Source: Sphingorhabdus sp. SMR4y
GTDB lineage: Bacteria; Pseudomonadota; Alphaproteobacteria; Sphingomonadales; Sphingomonadaceae
Direction of reading: 5' to 3'
DNA length: 64,000 nt
Assembly: GCF_002218195.1 (NCBI RefSeq)
Contig: NZ_CP022336.1
Location: 2,971,001 to 3,035,000 of the forward strand
The position numbers and the translations under genes were made by a program. The notes under the pieces were generated by a model. That model did not search any database. It was not told the origin of the DNA and saw nothing but the letters and a program-made list of their open reading frames with translations. Of this stretch, positions 44,188 to 52,878 are shown in pieces (position 1 is the first letter of the stretch; each line of letters starts with the position of its first letter).

Positions 44188-45981
44188 ATGCTTTCTCTTC
44201 CCCGTCGCCGCTTCCTTTCATCTGCTCTGCTTGCTGGCGGCGCGGTCGGATTTTCCTCTGCCATGCCTGCATGGGCACGCGGAGCAATGGCAGGTTCGGT
44301 GCGTAAAGGAATTGACGAAGTCTCCGGTTCAAGCATTGATCTCGCCATCGGACGCGGTCGATTTGCAACGGGCGGACGCAGCGGTCATGCAATCGCGGTG
44401 AACGGCACCGTGCCTGGGCCGCTGGTAAGGCTACGCGAGGGACAGGATGTCCGACTGAACGTTACCAACAACCTCGATGAGGATAGCTCAATTCACTGGC
44501 ACGGCATATTGCTTCCTTTCCAGTTTGATGGTGTTCCAGGCGTTTCCTTTCCCGGTATCAAGCCCGGCGAGACCTTCACAGCGCCCTTCAAGGTGCGCCA
44601 GAGTGGGACCTATTGGTGGCACAGCCATTCAGGATTGCAGGAACAGGCGGGGCATTATGGCCCAATCATTGTCGATCCTGCGGGTAAAGACCCGATAGCA
44701 TTTGACCGCGAATATATCGTCCTTCTTAGCGAATTCACACCGATGCACCCACACGTCATCATGAAGAAGCTGAAACAACAGGGCGGCGGCTATTTCAATT
44801 ATCAGCAGGGAACCGCAACCGATGACTATCCGCTGTCCGGCAAAGAACGCCGGATGTGGAGCAAGATGCGGATGATGGCGACCGACATTCTTGACGTTAC
44901 CGCTTCCACTTACACTTATCTCATCAATGGACATGGTCCCGCCGATAATCTGGAACTGCTGTATAATCTCGGCGAACGGGTGCGCCTGCGGATTATCAAC
45001 GGCAGCGCGATGACTTTCTTTAACCTGCGGATTCCAGGCCTGCCGATGACAGTCGTTCAGGCTGATGGGCAGAATGTAGTGCCGGTGGAAACAGATGAAT
45101 TGCAGATCGGCGTTGCCGAAACCTATGATGTTGTTGTGCGGCCCACTGCGGACAAGGCCTTCACCTTCGTTGCAGAATCTATGGACCGCTCGGGGATGGG
45201 CATTGCTACGCTGGTTCCCCGCGCCGGAATGCGCGCCGAAGTTCCCGCACTGCGAGATCCGCCAGTCCTGACCATGGCCGATATGGGTATGGGCGGAATG
45301 GATCATGGCGCGTCGGGCGGCGGGATGGACCCAAATATGGATCACAGCACGACGAGCGCGGAAGACATGGCCACGATGGATATGCCGGGCAAGGACATTG
45401 CAGGCATGGACATGAGCGGCATGAAGATGCGCGATACCTCAATGCTGCCGCCCGATGTCAAGGTCGGTCCAGGGCTCGATATGGTATCGATGGGCGCGCC
45501 TGACCGTATGGGGTATCCCGGGCTTGGTCTGGATAATGTCGAACACCGGGTTCTCAATTACCAGCAGCTAGCGGCACTGACGCCCGGCAACGAAAAACGC
45601 ACAACATCGCGCAAGATGGAAATTCATCTGACGGGCAACATGGAGCGCTATATGTGGTCGTTTGACGGTAAGAAATTTTCTGCTGTCTCCGACGATCCAA
45701 TCCGCTTTGCCTATAATGAGCGCGTTCGTGTCAAATTGGTCAACGACACGATGATGGCGCACCCAATCCACTTGCATGGCCATTTTTTCGAATTAGTCAA
45801 CGGACAAGACAATCAACCATTGAAACATACCGTGATCGTGCAGCCGGGAAGCAGCGCAACCTTTGACCTCACCGCTGACGAGGTAGGAGACTGGGCATTT
45901 CACTGCCATTTACTCTATCATATGCATTCCGGAATGTTCCAGATCGTTTCCGTGGCATCGCCGTCAGGAGCACAGTCATGA
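44188..45981 (+). CDS. copA: Multicopper oxidase CopA (PcoA family)
   Basis: 597 residues. A Tat signal (SLPRRRFLSSALLAGGAVGF) exports the folded enzyme. Copper sites: His103-Trp-His (IHWHGILLP), His145-Ser-His (WWHSHSG), HPIHLHGH starting at 525 and HCHLLYHMHSGM starting at 572, covering T1, T2 and T3. A Met-rich insert (about 366-415: MGMGGMDHGASGGG, MDMPGKDIAGMDMSGMKMRD) is typical of CopA/PcoA. It oxidises Cu(I) to Cu(II) in the periplasm. Its stop overlaps the copB ATG. Not to be confused with the P-type ATPase CopA at 37986-40346. Confidence 0.95.
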   Translation: MLSLPRRRFLSSALLAGGAVGFSSAMPAWARGAMAGSVRKGIDEVSGSSIDLAIGRGRFATGGRSGHAIAVNGTVPGPLVRLREGQDVRLNVTNNLDEDSSIHWHGILLPFQFDGVPGVSFPGIKPGETFTAPFKVRQSGTYWWHSHSGLQEQAGHYGPIIVDPAGKDPIAFDREYIVLLSEFTPMHPHVIMKKLKQQGGGYFNYQQGTATDDYPLSGKERRMWSKMRMMATDILDVTASTYTYLINGHGPADNLELLYNLGERVRLRIINGSAMTFFNLRIPGLPMTVVQADGQNVVPVETDELQIGVAETYDVVVRPTADKAFTFVAESMDRSGMGIATLVPRAGMRAEVPALRDPPVLTMADMGMGGMDHGASGGGMDPNMDHSTTSAEDMATMDMPGKDIAGMDMSGMKMRDTSMLPPDVKVGPGLDMVSMGAPDRMGYPGLGLDNVEHRVLNYQQLAALTPGNEKRTTSRKMEIHLTGNMERYMWSFDGKKFSAVSDDPIRFAYNERVRVKLVNDTMMAHPIHLHGHFFELVNGQDNQPLKHTVIVQPGSSATFDLTADEVGDWAFHCHLLYHMHSGMFQIVSVASPSGAQS

Positions 45982-47207
45982 AGCGGATGATGGTTCTTCT
46001 GTTGCTGGGATTTAGCCAGCCAGCCTTTGCGCAGAACATGGATCCAAACATGAAAATGCCGATGCCCGCGAAACCTGGGGCAAAGCCAAAGCCGCAAGCC
46101 AAGCCAGCACCGATTTCTGCAAAAAAGACCGCGCCACCAATAAAAAAACTACCCGTAAAGGCACCTCCAAAACCTACGGCTCCAACTTCCATGCAAATGG
46201 GTCCAGTATCGATCAAGGATGTCCCCCAAGCGAATATTGGCGAGACTGTGGACCATTCCGGCATGGACCATGGCAATATGGTTACGCCTAGCGACCAAAT
46301 GGAAGCAATGGATCATAGCGGCATGGACGGAATGTCTATGGAAGATAGGACATCTCCTTCTGGCGAGATGGATCACAGTTCAATGGACCAAGGCTCCATG
46401 GACCATAATGCCATGGATATGTCGGGCGGCGATATGGAGGGCATGGATATGGCAATGCCGATGGCCGACGAACCGCCACCACCCGAAGCCGGGAGCGGGC
46501 CGGCCCGCGCCGCCGAAGCAATTTGGGGCGTCGATATAATGCGGGCTTCTAGGGAGCAACTGGCGAAAGAAAACGGCGAATTAAAAACGCTGTGGATCAT
46601 GGCGGACCGTGCAGAATATCGCGTTCGCGATGGTAAGAACGGCTATTTGTGGGACGGTCAGGGTTATTATGGCGGCGATATCGACAAATTCTGGTTCAAA
46701 ACCGAAGGCGAAGGAAATTTCGGCGAAAAGATCGAAAGTGCAGAGGTGCAAGCGTTATACAGTCGCGCGATTGCTCCATTTTTCGATTTTCAAGCGGGTA
46801 TTCGTCAGGATTTTGCGCCGCGCGACCGAACCTATGCAGTTATTGGTATACAGGGTCTTGCGCCTTACCTGTTCGAAATCGATGCGGCAGCATTTTTGTC
46901 TGACCGGGGTGATTTGACCGCGCGCATCGAGGCAGAGTATGAACAGCGGATCACACAGCGTCTGATTTTGCAACCACGCGCAGAACTCAATCTTGCAGCA
47001 CAGGATGTTCCCGAACTCGGTATCGGTGCCGGGCTCGACACTGCCGAAATGGGAATACGGTTACGATATGAATTTGCCCGCGAGTTTGCGCCCTATATCG
47101 GCGTCGAACAGGAATGGAAAGTTGGACAAAGCGCCAGATACGCGCGGGCGGCGGGAGAAGATCCCAGCGTCACCAATTATGTTATCGGGATTAGATTCTG
47201 GTTCTAA
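45978..47207 (+). CDS. copB: Copper resistance outer-membrane protein CopB (PcoB)
   Basis: 409 residues. A signal peptide ends FSQPAFAQ. The first third is a Pro/Lys linker and then a Met/His repeat region with MDHSGMDHG, MDHSSMDQGSMDHNAMD and GMDMAMPM. The C-terminal 240 residues form the CopB barrel (IMADRAEYRVRDGKNGYLWD, FFDFQAGIRQDFAP, SVTNYVIGIRFWF, ending in Phe). It binds or exports copper at the outer membrane with CopA. It is coupled to copA by ATGA. Confidence 0.93.
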   Translation: MKRMMVLLLLGFSQPAFAQNMDPNMKMPMPAKPGAKPKPQAKPAPISAKKTAPPIKKLPVKAPPKPTAPTSMQMGPVSIKDVPQANIGETVDHSGMDHGNMVTPSDQMEAMDHSGMDGMSMEDRTSPSGEMDHSSMDQGSMDHNAMDMSGGDMEGMDMAMPMADEPPPPEAGSGPARAAEAIWGVDIMRASREQLAKENGELKTLWIMADRAEYRVRDGKNGYLWDGQGYYGGDIDKFWFKTEGEGNFGEKIESAEVQALYSRAIAPFFDFQAGIRQDFAPRDRTYAVIGIQGLAPYLFEIDAAAFLSDRGDLTARIEAEYEQRITQRLILQPRAELNLAAQDVPELGIGAGLDTAEMGIRLRYEFAREFAPYIGVEQEWKVGQSARYARAAGEDPSVTNYVIGIRFWF

Positions 47208-47227
47208 TATTTATGGGGGGAAAGAGT

Positions 47228-47701
47228 ATGAAATATATTGGTTTAGCGCTAATTTTGGCGCTTTCTACAGTTTCTTATCAAGCTGTGGCACACGATAAAG
47301 TTGCAGAGGCTGCATCTATCATGGAGACACCTGAAAATACTCTCGCAGCCTACAGGAGCGCTTTAGAAAGTCTCGATGATACAAATATGCCGCGCCTCTT
47401 CACTCAAGATGCGCTGGTGTTTGAAAATGGAAAAGCGGAGGGCAGCTTCGGGAATTATCTTGCCCATCATCTCAGTCCTGAACTCAAAGAGTTTGAGAGC
47501 TTTACATTCAGCAATGAGACTATCGATATATCTTTCATAGGTGAAACGGCAATTGCCTCGGAAACCTATACATATACGATAGTGCTAAAGGATGGCCGGA
47601 TCATCGAAAGGCAAGGCGTTGCCACCGCGGTTCTCGTGAAACGAGACGAAAGCTGGAAAATTGCTCAATATCACTCATCTTCCCGCACGCCTAAGAAATA
47701 G
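47228..47701 (+). CDS. Secreted NTF2/SnoaL-like protein
   Basis: 157 residues from ATG 47228, with GGGGGGAAAG upstream; an ATG at 47213 is in frame but would put the ribosome-binding site inside the gene. A signal peptide ends SYQAVAHDK. The remainder has the cone-shaped NTF2-like pattern: ENTLAAYRSALESLDDTNMP, FTQDALVFENGKAEGSFGNY, TYTYTIVLKDGRIIERQGVA and SWKIAQYHSSSR. No enzymatic residues are assignable. It is the third gene of the copper operon. Confidence 0.75.
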   Translation: MKYIGLALILALSTVSYQAVAHDKVAEAASIMETPENTLAAYRSALESLDDTNMPRLFTQDALVFENGKAEGSFGNYLAHHLSPELKEFESFTFSNETIDISFIGETAIASETYTYTIVLKDGRIIERQGVATAVLVKRDESWKIAQYHSSSRTPKK

Positions 47702-47748
47702 CATGGCAAGACAGCAATAAAACCAATGTCTTTTGGGGAGGAGATCGC

Positions 47749-48477
47749 GTGACACAAAAGACCCATATACGGGCGAGTAAAATTCATAAATGGCTCGCTC
47801 TCTTTATCGGTGCACAGTTGCTGCTCTGGTTTGCAAGCGGTGTTATTATGAGCGTTGTGCCAATCGAGACGGTCCGCGGCGAACATCTTGTTGCGCGAGA
47901 GCCTGAGAAACTCAAAAGCCTTGTTGGGCTAGTGACGCCTGAAAATTTGGATCGCGAAATATCGGAGAACGTGGTTTCCTTGCGATATCGCAGTGTTTTA
48001 GGCAGGCCTGTCGCTGAACTTGAAAATGGGCGAGGCGAGACATTTCTTTACGATGCCAAAACGGGCATCAAACGTAGCCAAATAACGTCAGAAGAAGCCC
48101 GTTCAATAACGTCTCGCGCTTGGATGACCGGTCGCCCCAATATTGCCGCCGTCGAAAAAGTGGTGACCGGCACCACGGAATACCGCGGTGCACTTCCTGC
48201 ATGGAGAGTCGACACCGATGAAGACGTTTCGGTCTATATTCCGCTATCGACTGGTGAGATTGCAGCGGTGCGCAGCACCACTTGGCGCGTCTATGATTTC
48301 TTTTGGGGTCTGCATATCATGGACTGGAAAAATCATGAGAATTTCAACAGCTGGTGGCTCGTCATTTTTGCATTGGGCGGCCTGACCATGGCTCTTTCAG
48401 GATTGATTCTCCTCATTAAGCGATGGCCGTTTCGGCGAAAGCGCAAGGGCCGCAACCTTTACACTACTCATGCGTAA
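47749..48477 (+). CDS. PepSY-domain membrane protein
   Basis: 242 residues from GTG 47749, with GGGGAGGAG upstream. An N-terminal helix (HKWLALFIGAQLLLWFASGVIMSVV) is followed by a periplasmic PepSY-like region (LRYRSVLGRPVAELENGRGE). A second helix, NSWWLVIFALGGLTMALSGLILLIK, follows WGLHIMDWKNHENF with two His. It is smaller than the PepSY protein at 7321. It may deliver electrons or assist redox of copper in the periplasm. Confidence 0.75.
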   Translation: MTQKTHIRASKIHKWLALFIGAQLLLWFASGVIMSVVPIETVRGEHLVAREPEKLKSLVGLVTPENLDREISENVVSLRYRSVLGRPVAELENGRGETFLYDAKTGIKRSQITSEEARSITSRAWMTGRPNIAAVEKVVTGTTEYRGALPAWRVDTDEDVSVYIPLSTGEIAAVRSTTWRVYDFFWGLHIMDWKNHENFNSWWLVIFALGGLTMALSGLILLIKRWPFRRKRKGRNLYTTHA

Positions 48478-48529
48478 TCGGACCGTAACACAAAATATCT
48501 GTGTCTGGTCAAAATAGGGAGAGGAAAAC

Positions 48530-49060
48530 ATGAACAAATACACACGTTTCATCGTCATGATACTGACTTCAATGTTGGCGATGTTCGGGCTGATGTATCT
48601 CAACACCTATGCAATCGACCATGTATATTTCAGTGAGACACGCACATGGATGGCAATCTACATGGGCGCTGCAATGGCGATTATCATGTTGTTATTCATG
48701 CTGGGAATGTATGACGACAAGCGCAAGAATGCGATGATATTGGGCGGCGCAGTTCTCATATTTGCCGGCTCCCTCTTTCTTGTCCGGTCGCAGGACACGG
48801 TTTCCGATCAGGCGTGGCAAAAGGCTATGATACCTCATCATAGCATTGCCATATTGACAAGCGAGCGCGCCAATATTGAAGACAAGCGAGTGCGCGAACT
48901 AGCCGATGAAATTATCAGGGCACAACGCAGAGAAATCAAAGAAATGGAATGGTTGATCAAAGATATTAATCAAAATGGCAAGGCAACGACAGATGCAGAA
49001 GCCGCGGCGCGCGCCGTTCCAAAATTTGAAGGTGAGCTAAATCCTAGCGGCAAACGCTAA
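48530..49060 (+). CDS. DUF305 membrane protein
   Basis: 176 residues from ATG 48530, with GGGAGAGGA upstream. Three helices in the first 95 residues are followed by a periplasmic or cytoplasmic four-helix-type tail. The DUF305 hallmark is KAMIPHHSIAILTSERANIE with the MxPHH motif, and then RAQRREIKEMEWLI. The PHH motif is thought to bind metal in related copper proteins. It is the last gene of the plus-strand copper operon. Confidence 0.85.
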   Translation: MNKYTRFIVMILTSMLAMFGLMYLNTYAIDHVYFSETRTWMAIYMGAAMAIIMLLFMLGMYDDKRKNAMILGGAVLIFAGSLFLVRSQDTVSDQAWQKAMIPHHSIAILTSERANIEDKRVRELADEIIRAQRREIKEMEWLIKDINQNGKATTDAEAAARAVPKFEGELNPSGKR

Positions 49061-49469
49061 TGCTCTCATCACAACTCACGTCCGTATATCAGGCATCCAT
49101 ATTTGCAACTGGAGGCAGGTAAGAATTCGACAAAACTTAAATTATTTGAGAAAATGAGCCCAAATTTTCCAGTGATTTGAGCGTCCGTTATTATCCCGTC
49201 GGGCGCGCTGATTTTGCCTTATGAGCAGCGGAACCTGCTCGACAGCATACAGCATCTCGCTACGGTTCGCCGAGGCAGCATAATAAAGTTGAACGGGGCG
49301 GTCTGGAAACATTTTTCCAGACCGCCCCGTTCAAAACGAATGTTCAAACCTACTGCCGGTAAAAACGAACCACCCCGCGCAACGAGGCGCGCAGCGGCGC
49401 CCTTATTGTTTTCAAGCTCTCCATAAGCCCAGTCGCCAAAGGCATATTATACAGTTTTGGCAGGAAATA
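49061..49469. other. Intergenic region with a long hairpin
   Basis: 409 bases between the DUF305 gene and the convergent recombinase gene. Apart from the 46-base hairpin at 49289-49334 I see no gene, tRNA or IS end. Short open frames here are not supported by start sites. Confidence 0.5.
49289..49334. repeat. Perfect 21-base inverted repeat (hairpin) between convergent genes
   Basis: Two perfectly complementary 21-base arms, 49289-49309 and 49314-49334, with a four-base loop CATT. The left arm begins TTGAACGGGGCGG and ends TGGAAA. It lies between the end of the copper operon and the convergent integrase, so it may act as a two-way terminator, but no strong T-run follows on either side. A miniature element or recombinase-related site is another option. 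Confidence 0.65.
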
Positions 49470-51455
49470 TTATTTTGCTCGCGCTTTTCTAGGCTCACGA
49501 AGTTTTGCAGGAAGCAAAGAAACAGGGAAGGGGTCCAGATGCTTCGTTACTTCCGGTATCGTTGCCACGGCATTACGCAACAGTGCCATATGCGCCTTCG
49601 AGTAACGTCCTTCTGTTTCCCCTTTGAGAGCATGGCCAGCAAAATCTGCTCTGATTTCAGATGGGATTCCAGCACCCTTCATTGAATCTATCGCGGTGTG
49701 ACGAAATGCGTGCATTGCTTGGCCGCCTTTAAGAAATGCTAGTTCCTTGGCTATCTTGGTCCAAATACGTTTATAATAGGCATCGCCCATCTGGCCCAAG
49801 CCGCTCTGCGCTACCAGCTCCGGAAATAAGGTCTTCTCTCCCGCTTCGCGTAGCGCCGTGACATAATCAATCAAGCCCAATCGCTTCAATTCCTTCGCGA
49901 CCGGCACTTTGCGCGCCGAACTAATGGTTTTCACTCGGCGGACGTCATTGATGCGAACATTGAAAATCCAAAAACCATCTTCCAGTTCGACATCATTGAC
50001 GTTCAAGCCGCAAATTTCATCTCGGCGCATTCCGGAATACCACGCGATCAGGGGCACGAAATACCACGCATCGTGAACGAGCAGATCGCCTGGCTCTATA
50101 CGCCGCGCATGTGATTTGGCGCCGGTCCATGGGGGAAGGTTGAAAATCTCCCTGCCTTGCTCCGCCGTATAGGGAGATTGAAGTTCACGTGGGTTACGAG
50201 TGTCGTTCATAATGAATGCTCCATAGTCAAGTGGTGCCAAGGGGCGGTGTTTGTTAAACCAGCCGGTGAGCTGGCGCAGGAAGCCCCAATGCCGGTTGGT
50301 CGTAACAAGGCTCAACCCAAGGTCTTTTCGAGAAAGGTGATCGGCCGGCTTAATAATTTCATCTGCAACTCGGCCTTTTCGCTTTGCTTCTTTCTTCATC
50401 GCTTCTTCCCCAGCAACCACTTTGGCTTGGGTTTCGTCGATGATTTGCCAGATCGTCATATCGCGATGCTTGGGGGATTTACGAAAGGAGGGGCCGTGCA
50501 GCTTTTCAAAACATTGGTCGAGCTTTACGAGATCGTCATGCGTGACGGTCGCCAGCGCTCGCCCGTCCATGACCTGCTCGAGAAGCATTGCAGGAAGTTC
50601 GAACTGGTTGCGCGTTTTCAGGGTCCAAGGTTCGCCTTTCTTTCGTGAATTGCCGTCCTTGCCGCCTGTGCGCGGATTATGTTCAAAAAATTTGAGCGCC
50701 GCTTCGCTTGGTGTCATCGTGGCCCACTCGTCAGCTACAGGCTGGTGAGTAGTCACGGTAGGTGCCCAATTTTGAGGCATTACCGGTTCAAAACCCGCTA
50801 CTTCCACCGGAGCATAGGCCGCGCTCGGATCGGCGAGAACGCGGCGGAATTCCCGGACTGCCTCGATGCGCGCCTGATTGACCACCTTGCGCGCCATGGC
50901 TTCACGCAAGACAGATTGCTCCACGCCGATTTCGGCCAGTCTTGCTACGGCTGCCTCCTCAGCGCCATCCTGCTGAATTGAATCGGCAAGGTCCGACCAA
51001 GCCATAATGACAATGGGTTCATCGTCGTCGTCGGGATCTATCCGGGCGATCAGGAAATCATCGATTTTGCCTTTTACGACGCCGTCATTTGCTGCTGATT
51101 CGCTCGCGCCCAGACGCAGCGAAAGCGCTTTGTCTATATCGTCGTGATCTTCTGGGGCAATAATGTGGAGGTTTGCGTGCATGACTTCGAGTCGATCGCG
51201 CTCGATCAACATTTGGCGGCGATAGATTTCAGCGCGCTGAACGCCGGTCAGTCCGTCGCTCCCAATATTCGTCATCATGTTCATCGCGACCCTCTCGCAA
51301 ATCAAAGTCAGCGCTGGAGCGAGTAACGCTGCGTGCCTTCGGTTCGTAGTCTTGAGTGACATCCGTAACCGAAAAGGCTTATCAAGCCCTAAACGTATGA
51401 GGCGGCGATAATAATAGGTGCCGTGCTTGCGAGTGACGTTTTGTATTCCGCACAT
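49470..51455 (-). CDS. Tyrosine recombinase/integrase with DUF6538 N-terminus
   Basis: 661 residues from ATG 51455. The N-terminus, GTYYYRRLIRLGLDKPFRLRMSLKTTNRR, is the DUF6538 type. The catalytic half has GMRRDEICGLN (first Arg, around 475), HAFRHTAID (His582, Arg585), GHAL (His608) and the nucleophile Tyr618 in TEGRYSK. The long form (over 600) is typical of integrases of genomic islands. It should cut and rejoin DNA at an att site; a tRNA-like fragment lies 103 bases beyond its start codon. No excisionase gene is evident nearby. Confidence 0.9.
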   Translation of the reverse strand: MCGIQNVTRKHGTYYYRRLIRLGLDKPFRLRMSLKTTNRRHAALLAPALTLICERVAMNMMTNIGSDGLTGVQRAEIYRRQMLIERDRLEVMHANLHIIAPEDHDDIDKALSLRLGASESAANDGVVKGKIDDFLIARIDPDDDDEPIVIMAWSDLADSIQQDGAEEAAVARLAEIGVEQSVLREAMARKVVNQARIEAVREFRRVLADPSAAYAPVEVAGFEPVMPQNWAPTVTTHQPVADEWATMTPSEAALKFFEHNPRTGGKDGNSRKKGEPWTLKTRNQFELPAMLLEQVMDGRALATVTHDDLVKLDQCFEKLHGPSFRKSPKHRDMTIWQIIDETQAKVVAGEEAMKKEAKRKGRVADEIIKPADHLSRKDLGLSLVTTNRHWGFLRQLTGWFNKHRPLAPLDYGAFIMNDTRNPRELQSPYTAEQGREIFNLPPWTGAKSHARRIEPGDLLVHDAWYFVPLIAWYSGMRRDEICGLNVNDVELEDGFWIFNVRINDVRRVKTISSARKVPVAKELKRLGLIDYVTALREAGEKTLFPELVAQSGLGQMGDAYYKRIWTKIAKELAFLKGGQAMHAFRHTAIDSMKGAGIPSEIRADFAGHALKGETEGRYSKAHMALLRNAVATIPEVTKHLDPFPVSLLPAKLREPRKARAK

Positions 51456-51907
51456 GGGTGGTGGTATCCTTCCGTGGCACCCTGCCGTGGCAAACCACGA
51501 CGGGGCAAGAGAAAGAAACCAAATATTTCAGGAGCTTATGCCATTGTTGGCTGGGGCTCCTGCCACCCCAACCAATTCCGACAATTGCCGCGTTTACGAA
51601 GCCCGCAATGTTATCGGGGGCTGTCGCAATCTCTCTGGAAACGTTTATTCCATAGACTGACATGAGATGTAGGTTTCGACAGAACCGACGAGCAGATGGT
51701 CCGGGGAATCTGGCTAATGGGCGACGCATATTCAAGCTCGGGCGGTATCGATGGCGTCGAACTCAGCGAAGCTCTGCATTCTGTTTGACAGAAAGCATTG
51801 GCTGATTAGATGATGTGAGGGCCATGCACTGTTGCAGTTATCAATTCAGGGCCTTCGCCACGTTGTCGATCTCGACAAACTCAGAGACGACAGCAGAATG
51901 GGTATGT
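51456..51907. other. Intergenic region carrying putative att core
   Basis: 452 bases between integrase and DoxX genes. Contains a tRNA 3'-like sequence at 51558-51574 and a short direct repeat CCGTGGCA at about 51474 and 51487. No gene is supported. Short open frames on both strands lack ribosome-binding sites. Confidence 0.45.
51558..51574 (+). other. tRNA 3'-end fragment, candidate attachment (att) core
   Basis: TCCTGCCACCCCAACCA reads like the T-stem 3' side, acceptor strand and CCA of a tRNA. The preceding 60 bases do not fold as a tRNA: the needed T-stem and acceptor partners are absent. A duplicated tRNA 3' end next to an integrase is the usual scar of island insertion at a tRNA gene; the intact tRNA would then be outside this window. 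Confidence 0.5.
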
Positions 51908-52345
51908 TCAGTTCAACGCGGAGTGACTGGTGCCCGATTGCTTCGGCCCCAAAGAACTTCGGCCCCAAAGAACAAAGAGCGCCAGTGCCAGGAGGATGAA
52001 GTTGAACGGAAGTAGTGCGAACTCTTCGCGCAGCGCGTGAAAAATGATTGCACATATCTGCAACACGCTGCAGCCAAGCGCAGCCCAGACCGTCAGGCGT
52101 GGCATGATCCGGGTGAGCGCGGGCAACAGAATGCCGATCCCCCCGGCCAAATCAACCAGCCCTATGAAGGTGAGAAACACCGGTGAGACCTCTGATGGCC
52201 ATGCCATGCCCATTTCGGCGAGAGCGGGCAACGGCGTCGCAAGCTTCAGATAGCCCGAATAGCAGAACATCAGGGCAATGAATATCTGAGCCACCCAAAG
52301 CGCCAACTTCATTGCCGTGCTCGCGGTTGCTGTTTTCTCGGTCAT
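51908..52345 (-). CDS. DoxX-family membrane protein
   Basis: 145 residues with four helices (WVAQIFIALMFCYSGYLKL; VFLTFIGLVDLAGGIGILL; RLTVWAALGCSVLQICAIIF; LPFNFILLALALFVLWG), the DoxX pattern. The extreme C-terminus (SSLGPKQSGTSHSALN) is changed by a 16-base tandem duplication at 51942-51973, which is not a multiple of three. Without it the protein would end RSNRAPVTPR. It is 61 bases downstream of the dioxygenase gene on the same strand. The function is uncertain; some DoxX proteins act in quinone or thiol redox. Confidence 0.85.
   Translation of the reverse strand: MTEKTATASTAMKLALWVAQIFIALMFCYSGYLKLATPLPALAEMGMAWPSEVSPVFLTFIGLVDLAGGIGILLPALTRIMPRLTVWAALGCSVLQICAIIFHALREEFALLPFNFILLALALFVLWGRSSLGPKQSGTSHSALN
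51942..51973. repeat. 16-base tandem duplication in doxX 3' end
   Basis: TTCGGCCCCAAAGAAC occurs twice in direct tandem (51942-51957 and 51958-51973). It shifts the doxX reading frame over its last codons. Confidence 0.9.
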
Positions 52346-52406
52346 AAGGTCTTTCCTGTTTGCAAGGTTAACTGAGGAGTTTGCGATCGCGTGGCGCAGC
52401 CCAGCG

Positions 52407-52799
52407 CTAATTGCTCACCATGGTTGGCGGTGGCACCAGCTCTTCATTCGGGCCAAGCCAGAGTGCGTGAAAGAGGTGATCGGCAACATCATCACCTGTA
52501 GTCGGATGGAGCAGGATGGTGTACTTGCCGCGATTGATGGCGAACCATTGCACGACCTCGCCAATCCGGTGCGTCGGAACGGTCAACTGACAACTGCCGC
52601 GTGGATGGGGGCCGACAGGCCTCGTGTGCACATAACCCATTGGTATGCCAAGATGCGAGGATGCGAATTTAATGAACTCGGTGACCTCCGTTGCGTCGTC
52701 AGGGTCAAAATAGACATGGGCATGCCAGTCACGGATTTCGACCGCCGGATCGCGCTGATCGCGGGCTGTGAGGGCAGCAGAAGAGGGCGTCAATTTCAT
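52407..52799 (-). CDS. DOPA 4,5-dioxygenase-family protein
   Basis: 130 residues. The family pattern is IRDWHAHVYFDPDDATEVTE, then HTRPVGPHPRGSCQLTVPTH and INRGKYTILLHPTTGDDVAD. The conserved His (HAHVY, GPHPRG, LLHP) are candidates for the iron site of an extradiol ring-cleaving enzyme. In bacteria the true substrate is usually unknown. It is divergent from a LysR gene across 79 bases and is followed by doxX. Confidence 0.85.
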   Translation of the reverse strand: MKLTPSSAALTARDQRDPAVEIRDWHAHVYFDPDDATEVTEFIKFASSHLGIPMGYVHTRPVGPHPRGSCQLTVPTHRIGEVVQWFAINRGKYTILLHPTTGDDVADHLFHALWLGPNEELVPPPTMVSN

Positions 52800-52878
52800 T
52801 AAGCTATGGATATCCTGCCGTTTCCATTAGGAGAAGAGATAATAATTCGATATTATCCATCTGAATTGGAGATGGATA

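Noticed and set aside
49214-49426. 70-codon open frame across the hairpin
   Set aside because: It contains both arms of the inverted repeat and has no ribosome-binding site.
51499-51574. Complete tRNA gene at the integrase
   Set aside because: Only the last 17 bases look like tRNA; acceptor and T-stem partners are missing.
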